From Coffea arabica (lineage: Eukaryota; Streptophyta; Magnoliopsida; Gentianales; Rubiaceae), in contig NC_092320.1 in the NCBI RefSeq assembly GCF_036785885.1, forward strand, positions 19,345,557 through 19,409,556: a DNA stretch of 64,000 nucleotides, written 5' to 3'. Positions 1-9,478 of this stretch are shown in pieces. The notes under the pieces are model-generated. The model searched no databases and had not been told where the DNA came from. It worked only from the letters and a program-made list of their open reading frames with translations. How positions within the stretch are numbered: position 1 is the first letter of the stretch; every line of letters begins with the position of its first letter. The translations under genes and the position numbers were made by a program.

Positions 1-793
1 TTGAATACCAATCTAGAGCATCTCCCTCCAAACTTTCCGGAAATAGACGCATAGGCAAACTCTCATCATCCACAGGTTTACCTAACTTGTTGGCAAACAT
101 TTTGAGGTGCGTCTTAGGATTTCCAGTTCCATCATATTTGCTGAATTTAGGGGTTTTGAATCCCAACGGTAACTGAATATTGGGGAAAAGACATAATTTA
201 TCGTAGTCCAAACCACCATGCCTGCTCAAACCTTGATTCTTTTTCATAAAGTCGTCGAATCGGTCCAACCTTCTTAACAGATCTTTATCAACGGGCGTAG
301 GTTGTTCTTCCATCGCCGCCTTCCCTTGAGATGCAGTATCCAGTACAAAAGGCTCTGCAGTATGGTGGTGGGTCCCCTGAGGGTTGGGGGGAATGTTCAG
401 ATTGGTTTGTGGATGGGTTTGAGGGATTTGACTACTGGTTGGGTTTACCAATACATAATTTGGATGCATATATGAAAAGTCTGAATTTAATCGGGCAAAG
501 GTATTTTCAAGAGGGTTAGCGAAAGGAGGAAAGAAAGGTGCTTGGGTATTGGATGTGTGGGGTGGTTGATAGTCTTGGGCAGGTGGGTGATTATCGATAG
601 GTTCTTGGTCGTTTGGGACACCACCACCATTGTTGCTGGCGACCAGCTGATCAATTACACGCCTTTGTGCGGCCATTTCAGCACTTAACTCACTGAACTT
701 GCCAAGTACCTCACTTAACTGAGCTCCCAATGCTGTGAAGTCCGGTGATGTAACCATAGCAGATCCTTCCGAAGCTTCAGGCATTGAACTCAT
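1..793 (-). CDS. Ogre-type gag, N-terminal part, truncated by window edge
   Basis: Open minus-strand frame of about 264 codons from an ATG at 793 to the left edge. The N-terminal half is rich in P, Q and N with a short coiled-coil-like stretch. The part near the edge carries the start of a retrotransposon gag (capsid) domain: a PKFSKYDG segment, then ESLEGDALDW, typical of Ogre/Tat gag. The frame is also open upstream of the chosen ATG, so the true start may lie further upstream. Gag forms the cytoplasmic virus-like particle that packages element RNA. It follows ORF1 in transcription order with a spacer of 380 bases. Confidence 0.7.
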   Translation of the reverse strand, partial: MSSMPEASEGSAMVTSPDFTALGAQLSEVLGKFSELSAEMAAQRRVIDQLVASNNGGGVPNDQEPIDNHPPAQDYQPPHTSNTQAPFFPPFANPLENTFARLNSDFSYMHPNYVLVNPTSSQIPQTHPQTNLNIPPNPQGTHHHTAEPFVLDTASQGKAAMEEQPTPVDKDLLRRLDRFDDFMKKNQGLSRHGGLDYDKLCLFPNIQLPLGFKTPKFSKYDGTGNPKTHLKMFANKLGKPVDDESLPMRLFPESLEGDALDWYS

Positions 794-1173
794 GTTTACA
801 GACTGTCTCAAGGCTCTACTTCGGGACCTGGTAATGATGGGGCTTCTTTGGGTAGCAATTGTGAAAAATACCTGATAGTGGGGAAAAGAAAACTGATTTA
901 GGAGTGAATTTTCTGTCAAATTGCTGTGATTTATTCAAGAAAAAGAAAAAAAGAAAGAAAAGAAAAGAAAAGAAACATGAGTTAGTAGATATCTAAATAA
1001 TTCGGATGCATGTCCTATGGGGGAGCCCTTTTCTGCCAAGGGTAGGCCTAACATGATGCAACACCTTCGAAGTGAGACCTGTTTATCAAACCTGTGTTTC
1101 GAAAAATAACTTTGCAACAGGTAATGATCATTTCATTGATGGATTTCAAAATATCATACATCATCTACATCAT
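794..1173 (-). other. Spacer between Ogre ORF1 and gag
   Basis: Non-coding stretch of 380 bases. It contains a purine-rich low-complexity run (about 940-975, GAAAA/GAAAG units on the plus strand). No further gene is seen. Confidence 0.5.
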
Positions 1174-2676
1174 CTACATCATCTCTCGAAGTTGATTTCG
1201 TACAAGATCATTAAACTTTTTCAATCTATCTATCACAGCATCTTTTGGCTCTCTGGAATAGGGATTCTGCATGCGTTCAGTTTGATCATACAACTTGCCA
1301 CACTTTCTCTTCAACTCCTGGTGTCTTTCGTGCATTTCCTCACACAGTCTTTTATTCTTCTCTGCTAGACCCTTATTCACTTCCATAGATTGCCTTAATT
1401 GTGCATTTTCTCTATCCTTCGCCTCAATGATTGCCATTAATTTCTTGACTTCCTCGGACTGTTCCATCAATGGTCGCTCAGCACTAGATTCTCTGAGCCA
1501 CTCCTCGTATTGAGGGGTAACCAAAGCCATCTGTTTAAGTTGCGGAACATAAGCGATATCCTCATCATCGGACAGCGTTTCCCAAGCTTCGACAATTGGT
1601 ACTTTCATCGGAATTTTGTCTGGACAGATCCCCTTGCCAAAACTGATGGTGAAATCGGTCAAGTCAGGTGTGAGTGGTACTCCTTGAATGCGTCCTAACT
1701 GTCTGAGAAACCTTTTCGGAGTGTATGCCATGATGCCTTGAGTTCCCAATAACGGTATCAAATCTGATGACTTGGCGCGCAGAACAGGGTTAAAACAGTC
1801 GGTCCAGTCTAGTACCCATCTAATCTTTTGATCTGACAATACCCTCAAAAAGTCCAGCCATTCCGATGCACTTCTTGGCAAATTACTTTGGTCAACTCTC
1901 TTATGATGGGTAGAGATCCAATTATACCCAATCAATGGTAGACCATCAAGAGCAGGCAACTGTCTTCGAAAATGTTCCATGGCCCATATATGCAAAATTC
2001 GATTTGATCCATAAAAGAACTTTGACCCCCTTTGGCAGTTGGTACACGCAACAAAAATGTCAGCTAACACAGTTGGTACTATAGAGGCTTGTCGATCCTT
2101 AATTCCAAAAAACAAGTCAGACAGGAGTTTAGTGATTTTGAAACCAATTTTCTTATCTTTTCTAGGAAACAAATAAATCCCCGCCATCACAAGTCCGTAC
2201 ACCAGCGGCCTCTTACATTCCCATGTTACCTTAGATGTAAATGAAAAATCCTTCGAATACTTATCAAACCCGTCTTTCATTGCGAATCTGTCAAACAAAA
2301 ATTTTACATCTATGCTCTGATCTGATCCTCGCACTACAGACTCTTTTAGTCCAGTAAAATGACAGAATTCAACCTTGCCAGAAGCAATCGGAAATATCAC
2401 TGCTGTACCCTTTACTGACAAATTCAGAAGACCGGCTACCTCTTCAATGGTCGGAGTCAACTCCTTGCTTCCTATCCGAAATGTTGAACCATCGGGATCC
2501 CACAATTGAATTAAAGCTTTTACCAAATATCCATCTGACTCAATGTCTTTGAAATCCCCAATTGGTCCAAGGTAGGAGGCGACCTGATTGATCTCACTAA
2601 ATGAAAGAAGCCCTGGCCATCTTCGAACCTCCATTGGAACTGTTAACAGCTGACTGATTTGTTGAGGCCTGTCCAT
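1174..2676 (-). CDS. Ogre ORF1 protein (plant-mobile-domain-like)
   Basis: 500-codon open frame between the 5' LTR and gag, the position of the extra ORF1 that defines Ogre elements. Residues about 1-370 resemble the plant mobile domain/DUF7745-type fold found in such ORF1s and in PMD host proteins, with a PTIEEVAGLLNLS segment near residues 75-90. The C-terminal part (about 400-480) is rich in E, K, Q and R with heptad-like spacing and is probably a coiled coil. No transmembrane segment or catalytic motif is visible. The biochemical role of Ogre ORF1 is not established. The family assignment rests on sequence resemblance and position. The frame is uninterrupted. Confidence 0.75.
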   Translation of the reverse strand: MDRPQQISQLLTVPMEVRRWPGLLSFSEINQVASYLGPIGDFKDIESDGYLVKALIQLWDPDGSTFRIGSKELTPTIEEVAGLLNLSVKGTAVIFPIASGKVEFCHFTGLKESVVRGSDQSIDVKFLFDRFAMKDGFDKYSKDFSFTSKVTWECKRPLVYGLVMAGIYLFPRKDKKIGFKITKLLSDLFFGIKDRQASIVPTVLADIFVACTNCQRGSKFFYGSNRILHIWAMEHFRRQLPALDGLPLIGYNWISTHHKRVDQSNLPRSASEWLDFLRVLSDQKIRWVLDWTDCFNPVLRAKSSDLIPLLGTQGIMAYTPKRFLRQLGRIQGVPLTPDLTDFTISFGKGICPDKIPMKVPIVEAWETLSDDEDIAYVPQLKQMALVTPQYEEWLRESSAERPLMEQSEEVKKLMAIIEAKDRENAQLRQSMEVNKGLAEKNKRLCEEMHERHQELKRKCGKLYDQTERMQNPYSREPKDAVIDRLKKFNDLVRNQLREMM

Positions 2677-3877
2677 CTAAAGCATGTAATGTAGATTAAA
2701 TACCTTACCTACAGGCCTCACTTCTCCAGTTTTACAAGGATTTAAACATGAATATCCCACAGAGGGTTAGTTACCCAGGGACAACAAGGTTATTATATTC
2801 CTAAAATGGGATTCCCTAAACGGCATTCCCTCTAGGGTTAATGCATGATGCCAATTTATCAAAGCGACTAAATATGCATTATACAAATGAAACATGACCT
2901 AAAAGAATCCCCTTTTGTATGCCGGGGTGAGCCTAAAATGAAATGTATTCATGCTGTAAATGCGAAACATTGAATTTAAACGTGTCATATCACATAGGGT
3001 AGGCTCTTAGAGAGTACCATGCCAGGACTCTTATTTTCTAGGGCTTATGAATGCAATGGAAACAAAAACCAAGAAAAGTTAGTTCAATCAGACAAATACA
3101 CAACACATTGTAGCAAAACAATACAAAGAGAGAAAGCAATAAAAGGAAAAAAGGGGTTTGATCCCTCCCCTCGTGAATAGTGTCACTAATAGGGTAAGAC
3201 AGATTCTACCTTAGGTAAACTATCATGGATGCATGAGGTATCGACTCACTAATGCATCTAGACTCGATAGGTTTTAGGTCCCCGAGCCTTCAGACTTGGA
3301 AACCAAAGGTCATCAACCCCGAGGTTCTTTGTCGGTGGCTCGAGCGATTCCCCAGACATTGCTACGCGCACGTCGTGCCACGGCCACATGTCCAAGTGAA
3401 TCTATCAAAAATCCTCAATCTTCGACTAAAAGCTAAAGGTCATCAACCCAAAGCTTAAAATGGAAGATTGAGTGACCCCTCGGATCATGCTACGCACACG
3501 TCGTGTCGCGATCACACGTCCAAGTGGGTCGCCTAATCCTAACAGGGAAGAGTGGCGTGACAAGCCACTAAAAGAAAAATAAATGAGGGACAAAAGATAA
3601 AACGTATGCACGTATGCTAGTGCTTGGTTTGGAGGGGAAGGATCGAGAACCAATGCGAGGCTCTAGGGTAATATTCCCCACCCCCCAAATGCAAAGCGCG
3701 AAACAAAAGTAAATAAATAAATCATTCATCACATACACGTAAGACGAGGAACAATTACGAGTGTGAAATTCAAAACATCCTAAAAAAGAAAAATGCAACC
3801 TAAAACATCCAAATATGATAAATATAAGGGTTAAAGAGAGAAAAGACGACTAAACCAAGTGCTTGGACTCTCTAACG
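2677..3877 (-). other. Ogre 5' untranslated leader
   Basis: About 1.2 kb of non-coding sequence between the primer site and ORF1, as is usual in Ogre. It contains a two-copy diverged tandem repeat (listed separately). No gene is seen in it. Confidence 0.6.
3305..3530. repeat. Two-copy diverged tandem repeat in Ogre leader, period about 128 bp
   Basis: Copy one (from 3305) and copy two (from 3435) both start AAAGGTCATCAACCC. About 60 bases later both have GCTACGCRCACGTCGTG followed by ACRTGTCCAAGTG. The core ACGTCGTG blocks lie 128 bases apart. Copies have diverged by substitutions and small gaps, so the duplication is old relative to the element's insertion or is a family trait. Confidence 0.7.
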
Positions 3878-3895
3878 TCCCCAGTGGAGTCGCCA
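3878..3895 (-). other. Primer binding site, tRNA-Arg(ACG)
   Basis: The plus strand reads TCCCCAGTGGAGTCGCCA, identical over 18 bases to the 3' end (with CCA) of plant tRNA-Arg(ACG) as I recall it. On the minus strand it is therefore complementary to the tRNA and primes minus-strand DNA synthesis. It lies three bases inside the LTR edge at 3899. Arg-primed replication is typical of Ogre. Confidence 0.85.
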
Positions 3896-4840
3896 AGTTG
3901 TCGCGCCCCGTTTTTCGCGACGGAAAAGAAAAATAAAGTGTGAGATTTATAAAAGATATGATTTTATTTTTAAACAAGTTAAAAGGGACCTAGAATGGGA
4001 CTTAAAAAGAATGCGACAATTTGGGTCCAAAATTTAGTCTAAAAGGGTTTTTAAGAAAAAAACAGGAGTCGCCACTTGGTATGGAGTTTTGGTGTACCAA
4101 GTCACCCAAAAAAATAAAGTAAAACAAAATAAAACCCTTTTTGACAACTCCAGGTCTTTGAAAACAAGAGAAAATGGATTCGGGAGTCACGGTTGAAGAA
4201 AGGGAAGGCAAAGATTCGATTAACTCAAATCTAAGGCACCCTTTCAACCTAGTCTAAGCTAGTTGCGAGGTTTAGTCAAAATTTTCCTAATCTAACCCTT
4301 AATTTATCACATTTGGATGTTTTCTATATAAATGCAAATCTAAAAAATATCGCAAGGGACAACATGTTCATTCAAGGGTTTAATTGAACCAATCGCATTA
4401 ATTGCGAAGGTCAAAATAAATCCTCGAAGGTGTCACAAGGATGCAAATGATGAAAAAGAAAAGAAAATAAAAGAAAAGAAATTAAATTATATACACATAT
4501 ATAAGTGATCAAAGAAAAAGGGAATGCAACATAAAGGGTACGGGAGGCAAAAAAAAATTCGTGACATAATTTTCTTATACATGGATTAATAGGGTATTTA
4601 AACTAGAAAGTTATAATCACCCATTTCCCATGTTTGAAAAATAATTATCCTAACATGAACAAGCAAATGAACTAGCTTAAATGGGATGCAATTCTAAATG
4701 ACATGATTAGCACCTATAGCGGGTAGGGGATAATAAAATAGGGAATATCATGCAAATGAGAAAAGATCCTAAAAATGAAAATATGCATGAAAATGTGGTG
4801 AATAGCATACAATGATGAATCTAGCGCAAGATGACCTAAA

Positions 4841-4941
4841 GGGTCTAGCGTTGGACTAGCCCATTTCTAAAAATCCTTGCTAGCGTTGGACTAGCAAGTA
4901 AGCGGAGGGAGAAACCACAACTAGCGTTGGACTAGTGTGGT
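4841..4941. repeat. Three hairpins with identical loop and different, paired stems
   Basis: Three copies of CTAG-CGTTGGA-CTAG lie at 4845-4859, 4880-4894 and 4921-4935. The arms outside the constant core differ but still pair. Hairpin 1 has GGG/CCC with one bulged base (4841-4862). Hairpin 2 has CTTG/CAAG with a perfect 8-bp stem (4876-4898). Hairpin 3 has CCACA/TGTGG with one bulge (4915-4940). In element orientation the loop reads TCCAACG. Paired change in stems around a fixed loop suggests selection on structure, in RNA or in DNA. Confidence 0.7.
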
Positions 4942-4948
4942 GACGTCA
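4941..4948. promoter_or_regulatory. TGACGTCA palindrome (bZIP/CRE-type site) in Ogre LTR
   Basis: A perfect TGACGTCA palindrome directly abuts the third hairpin. This is the core target of TGA/bZIP transcription factors in plants. Its place in an LTR makes a regulatory role plausible, but a single 8-mer can occur by chance. Confidence 0.35.
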
Positions 4949-6149
4949 TGCATTAACAATTCATAGCGAAACAAATAAAACATAAATTAAAACAAATAAA
5001 CACATAAGAGCACGTAGCACATAACACGTAAACATAATATCTAGATGCCAAAATCCTAAGAAAAGCGGACAAAACACATAACACATAAGCCACATAAACA
5101 CGCAACCTATCTATTACATCGGGGGCGCCTAACTACAATCTAGAAGGGAAAAATATAATAAAACAAATCTAATTATCCTATCTATTACATTTTTGAGGTA
5201 TTTAAATGCCTCTTGAATCATTATAAAAATTAACTAAAACATATATAAGAAAATTTGAATGAATATCTAAATCAAGTAAATAAAGCATATAAAAATATAT
5301 AAACACATAGGAACAAATAGGAGCACATAAGAGCACGTAATTGACATTGAAATAATAAAATAGGGGTACCTCCCGTTTGAAGTGGTGACTAAATGGAGTC
5401 AAATTGTCCTATTTATACTCACAATGAACAAAAGAATCATGGCACCACTTTAATTGAAAATAATAATAATGTTAAAATACTAAATTCACATTAACATGTC
5501 AAACGCAAAGAAATTTAAGAACATCTAAAAATTGCAAGTTGAATATGTTCAAAAATAACATAATTAGTTATTAAAGAAAAGAAACAATCATAATAAAGAG
5601 AGTCAAAATTCATCAGGGACTGAATTGCAAAAATTGAAAAAAAAACTTTTGGGGACAAAAATTATATTTTTCAAAGTTTAGGGGGTCAAAATTAAATGAA
5701 AGATAAAATTCAGGGACCAAAGTGAAATTAATTTAAGGACCAAAGTGAAAGAATTTTAAAATGTTCTGGGCCACAATAAAACTACTCCAAAGATCAAGGG
5801 CCAAAGTGCAAATCGTAACCAGATCTGGGCAAGATAAAGGGCATCGGGCCACTCTTTTTATTTTATTTGGGCCAAACCTACCTAAGCCCAACTGAAAACC
5901 CAAGCTAAAACACACAGGCCAGCCCGTCTTTTTATCCCTCAAGCCCAGCCAAAAATTCATGGGCTCCAACCTCCGAGCCCAACTGAAACCCAAAAGAAAA
6001 ATAAACCAAAGCCCATCCTCAAAACCTAACAAAAATAACCATAAGCCCACCTAAAAAAATAAAACACTAGCCCAAACCCCTTTTTTCTTTCTCTTTTCTT
6101 TCTTTCCTTTCTTTTCTTTCTTCCCCGATCGTTTCTTTCTCTGCTTCTT

Positions 6150-6250
6150 CGGCCAGCTGAAGCTTCTTCAGCTGGCGGCCATGGCGGTCGCCAGTGGCGC
6201 CGCCGCCACCGGACCGCCGTCGCCGGTGGTCGCCGGCGACCTCTCCGGTC
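6150..6250. other. GC-rich island with perfect inverted repeat in Ogre LTR
   Basis: About 100 bases of CGCCGG-type sequence in an otherwise AT-rich LTR. At 6153-6175 lies a perfect 10-bp inverted repeat, CCAGCTGAAG / CTTCAGCTGG, with a 3-base spacer. A polypyrimidine tract (6077-6150) precedes it on the plus strand, which is polypurine in element orientation. The short reading frames here look like composition effects. Confidence 0.6.
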
Positions 6251-7231
6251 ACCGAATTTCCCCAAAATACACTCCCTCACTCGATTTTTCGCGTAGATTC
6301 CATTTTCGGAGTTAGTTTTTACAAAAGATGATCTGAAAGTGTCCAAAATGTAAAATAAACAGCCCAGTTTTTATATTTTTAAAACCTCAAATCTTCACCA
6401 AAAATCACAAAAATCATGCCAAAACACTCCTTATAGCTTCTGTATGATAACTAAAATCTTAGTTAACAAGAACACAACAACAAAAAACTACATTTAAGGC
6501 AAAACAGTCCCTAAAATTCTTTTTTTTTTTTTACTTTGGCATTTTATCAAACATTAATAATGCATACACCAACCGTACTTCCTTTCTCCCTAATCTGGTT
6601 ATACCATTTCCCTAACAACATAATGATAGCAAATCCAACAAGAGAGAGAAACAAACTAATGTCTAGACATGCTTATGGTACGGGACATAAAGAATTTGGG
6701 TAACCAAAGAAAATTTCAGCACCAACTTTGAATTTAAACAAGGAATAGCAAGGAAAAGAAAAAGAAAAAGCGAGAGCCTTACCTTGCCTGGCAGTGGAGG
6801 AATTACACAGCGGTAGTGGCAATGGCGATTTTTGATGATCGTATGGTCTTCCACTTGTTCCCTTAACTCCTCCTTTCTATTTTCTTTTTCTTTTCTCCTT
6901 GTATCCGAGAGAGAGCAATGGGAATTGTTGTTGGTGTGGGGAGTGTATGTGAAATTTTTGGAAGGGGAGAGTCGAGAGTGGGTTGGGGAGTAGTTTTTTT
7001 TTGTTTGTGGCTTCTCTTCTGTGATAGGGAGAGCCGAGTGAAGAGTTTTTTTTTTTCTTCTTGTTCTACCTCTGAGAGAGGCCAGAGAGTCGATATTTGG
7101 AGAGAAAAAGATGAGCTTGTGTGTGTGTTTGGTCAAAATGATTATATTTTACCAAATGACAAGAAAGTTGAGTGTAGGAATGGGTTAAGTGTATTTTGTG
7201 GGGAAAATGATGAAAATGTGTAAGTTTAGTA

Positions 7232-7350
7232 ATAATTTGATTTTGACTTCATTTTTTTATTTTTTTTATTTTTATTTTATTTTTATTTTTTTTATTTATT
7301 TATTTTTTTTAGTTTTATTTTTGTTGTTGTTTTGTCTTCTTTTTTTTTAA
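7232..7350. repeat. T-rich low-complexity tract
   Basis: TTTTTATTTT-type simple sequence near the outer (5') end of the Ogre LTR. It is A-rich in element orientation. No motif is seen in it. Confidence 0.7.
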
Positions 7351-7462
7351 ACAAACCTGCAAAATTGAGAAAAATGCACATTAAAATGCTAAAAAATAAA
7401 TAATTCATTAAATAGAAAATTTTGAGAAAATATTAAAAATCGACAGAAATTTGGTGTCTACA

Positions 7463-8334
7463 CTTAGCCACTTGAAGGTGAAGCTCTCCAATTCCTGCTA
7501 TGCTCTTGCACAATATGATTACAAGTAAAAACTCCAAATACTTCTCCAAGAACTCCTATCTAGAGAGAAACTAGATACCAGAAAGAAAACTAGCTACGTA
7601 TGGTAATCCCTCTTCTCCCCAGTCTTTCTGCATAAAAATGTGGTAGAAATTTCATTCCTCTCACTTCATAATTTCTTCCACTCAGATTTTGTAAAAAGAG
7701 GTCAAAGATATGATGTCTCCTTTTGTCCACATTCATTTGGTCTTCTCTTTTGTTGCAGAAGCATGTGCCACCGATTTCTGTCCCTCAAAATAGCTGGAAA
7801 GTTGTGAAAAAGGTAAAGAAAAACGGCTATGGCACTTGCTGAGGAGAGAGACAGATCCGAGCCTCGGATCCGAGGAGTGAAAATTGGATCCGAGCTCGGA
7901 TATTAGGATCCGAGGGCTTCCATGATGGATCCGAGGTCGGATCATCCTGACCTCGGATACACTCCGCCAGAAGTACAGACTAGGGGTCGGATCCCTCTTG
8001 TACACACAGATCCGTGCTCGGATCTGTGTTGAACAATTTTCCAGTTTTTCACTTCTTCCCTTTTTCTACATTTTTGCTCCCAATTTCTTGTGTACTTTGT
8101 CTTCTGAATGACCCTGACATTTCTTTCAACTTGTGCATGAATTTCATACATCAATTACCTTCACAATTTCACAAAATTAACGCATTAATCCACTAATTTA
8201 TCAATTTCTGAACTCTTAAACAATATTTAAGCAATTATCAACAAAAGAGTTCAAATATGGCTTTAATCTTCTCAAAACATACCAAAAATTCATGCCAAAT
8301 TCGTACAAAATGTACGTTAAATATTCACTTATCA
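7463..8334 (-). repeat. Athila LTR 1, partial (872 bp), cut by the Ogre-type insertion
   Basis: Corresponds base for base to 18986-19857 of the full LTR. The remaining 807 bp of this LTR should lie left of the Ogre-type element, outside the window. It is the 3' LTR of the leftmost unit, and the polypurine tract follows at 8335. Confidence 0.9.
7853..8029. repeat. ATCCGA/TCGGAT palindrome island in Athila LTR 1
   Basis: By eye, about 11 ATCCGA or TCGGAT half-sites lie in roughly 175 bases, several arranged as dyads. These include the perfect 14-bp palindrome ATCCGAGCTCGGAT (7888-7901) and a near-palindrome ending the island (ACAGATCCG...CGGATCTGT). Every half-site contains CG. About 0.1 such hits would be expected by chance. 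The same island sits in each LTR, and a second version lies in the interior. Confidence 0.8.
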
Positions 8335-8347
8335 AATTCCCCCACAC
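8335..8347 (-). other. Polypurine tract of Athila unit 1
   Basis: In element orientation GTGTGGGGGAATT directly precedes the 3' LTR start TGATAAGTGA. This is the plus-strand primer for reverse transcription. Confidence 0.8.
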
Positions 8348-8520
8348 TTGAATCATAACTATGCCTTAATTTCAATAAATTCAAATCAATTCTCTCATTC
8401 TATCCTAATTTCACAAATAAGTAAATCACATTAGTCAATTTTATGGCCTTCCTCATCCCAAAACTTATCAATTTAGAGGGATTTATTCACATTTCATCTT
8501 ATTTAAATAGTGAAAACGTC

Positions 8521-8672
8521 TTTTTACGCGAAAATCAACACTTTTAGGTGAAAATTCCCGGTTACTCAACATTTCACTTATTTAAATTGCTAAGCATACT
8601 CTTAATTCCAATACCTTTTTACGCGAATGTCGACATTTGTAAATGCCAACCCCCGGTTACTCAGTATGTGAA
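8521..8672. repeat. Two-copy diverged direct repeat, period 95 bp
   Basis: Copies at 8521-8577 and 8616-8672 align without gaps. Both begin TTTTTACGCGAA and contain CCCGGTTACTCA at the same offset, with scattered substitutions between. The equivalents in the other units are at about 20214-20365 and 31908-32059. Confidence 0.75.
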
Positions 8673-9048
8673 TCATTGGAGTAGAATAATAATATTATTC
8701 TTTTTTTTTAATAATTTCTTTTTCCCTCTAAGTATAATTAAAGGAAGAATTTGGCCTTGTTTTTGATTATATCAATCACTTACTTAGAAAATTAAGTAAC
8801 AATGATAAATATCATTAATTTTGCAAAATTCTAAGCATAATTTTTCTTATTTAACCAAATATACTTTCTAAAATGTAAATATCCTAATTGCATAATAATT
8901 CGTTCCAAGCCAATTAAGAACTAAATTTTTCCAAAATACACATAGCATTTTATCCAATGGAAGAATTAGACACTTAAAATTTTAACATTTTGGCCATTTA
9001 ATTGGAAGAATTGCAATGAAATATTGGAAAATGTTTTAGAAAAATTTC

Positions 9049-9087
9049 GACAGAGTTTCCCCATAAAAATGGATGAAACTCCCTGCC
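9049..9087. repeat. Hairpin downstream of env-position ORF, unit 1
   Basis: GACAGAGTTT and AAACTCCCTGCC pair as an imperfect stem around a CCCC/A-rich loop. It is a diverged copy of the hairpin at 10926-10963, so the ORF is bracketed by the two. Confidence 0.6.
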
Positions 9088-9478
9088 AAATATCATTAAT
9101 TTTCACAAAAATTATCCTCATGACTATCTCCACATATAATTCCAACATTTTTAAGCCATAAACAACTAAAATCATGCATTTCAAAACACAATCACCCATA
9201 AGATATGCAATGCCTCCCCCACACTTAAAATCTACAATGTCCTCATTGTAGAGGAAGGTAAAAGAACTGAAACTTCCCTCATATAGGTGGTGATGCAATT
9301 TGAAGCCCTTACTCATCACGATCATCCAATTTCTGTTCAAAATGAGACAACAAAGGTACCAAACACCATAAGTAGCACAAGATGATTCAAATTAAAGAAA
9401 AATAAAAACTACAACATTTATCTTAACAAAAGAAGAGAAAAATAAAGAAATAAAAGGTCGAATCCGCTAAAAAAAACA

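Larger units (their letters stand above)
1..7462 (-). mobile_element. Ogre/Tat-group Ty3/gypsy LTR retrotransposon, 5' part (fossil, runs off left edge)
   Basis: Minus-strand element whose 5' LTR lies at 3899-7462 and whose interior runs leftward out of the window. It is recognised by an 18-nt primer site matching plant tRNA-Arg(ACG), a separate ORF1 between the LTR and gag, and a very long LTR, which together are hallmarks of the Ogre branch of Tat elements. In element orientation the LTR begins TGTAGACACC and ends in CA. Its outer end at 7462 abuts Athila LTR sequence cut in mid-LTR, so it inserted into that LTR. Only one LTR is visible, so age cannot be judged. The visible ORF1 and gag start are open; pol and the 3' LTR should lie left of base 1. 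Confidence 0.85.
3899..7462 (-). repeat. 5' LTR of the Ogre-type element (3,564 bp)
   Basis: Bounded on the plus strand by TGTCGCGCCCCG at the left and GGTGTCTACA at the right, which gives TG...CA ends. The left edge is fixed by the tRNA-Arg primer site, and the right edge by the abrupt start of Athila LTR sequence at 7463. It is mostly AT-rich with a GC-rich island (about 6150-6250), long polypyrimidine tracts (6077-6150, 7232-7350) and three hairpins (4841-4941). Short reading frames in it look like chance. Its length is normal for Ogre and extreme for other plant elements. Confidence 0.85.
8348..9478 (-). other. 3' non-coding tail of Athila unit 1
   Basis: About 1.1 kb between the env-position ORF and the polypurine tract, AT-rich and without a credible gene. 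It carries a two-copy 95-bp-period repeat (8521-8672) and a hairpin (9049-9087). A small ORF-like reading on the minus strand (8966-9340) has no recognisable feature. Confidence 0.7.

Noticed and set aside
4845-4935. CRISPR-like short repeat array
   Set aside because: Only three 15-base units with unequal spacers, inside a plant LTR; better described as hairpins.
6026-6346. Arg/Gly-rich frames in the Ogre LTR
   Set aside because: Produced by the GC-rich island and polypurine tract; no conserved protein features.
7733-8154. Minus-strand reading frames of 70-90 codons in the Athila LTR, repeated in each LTR
   Set aside because: They run through the palindrome island and change with it, have no recognisable domain, and repeat only because the LTR does.
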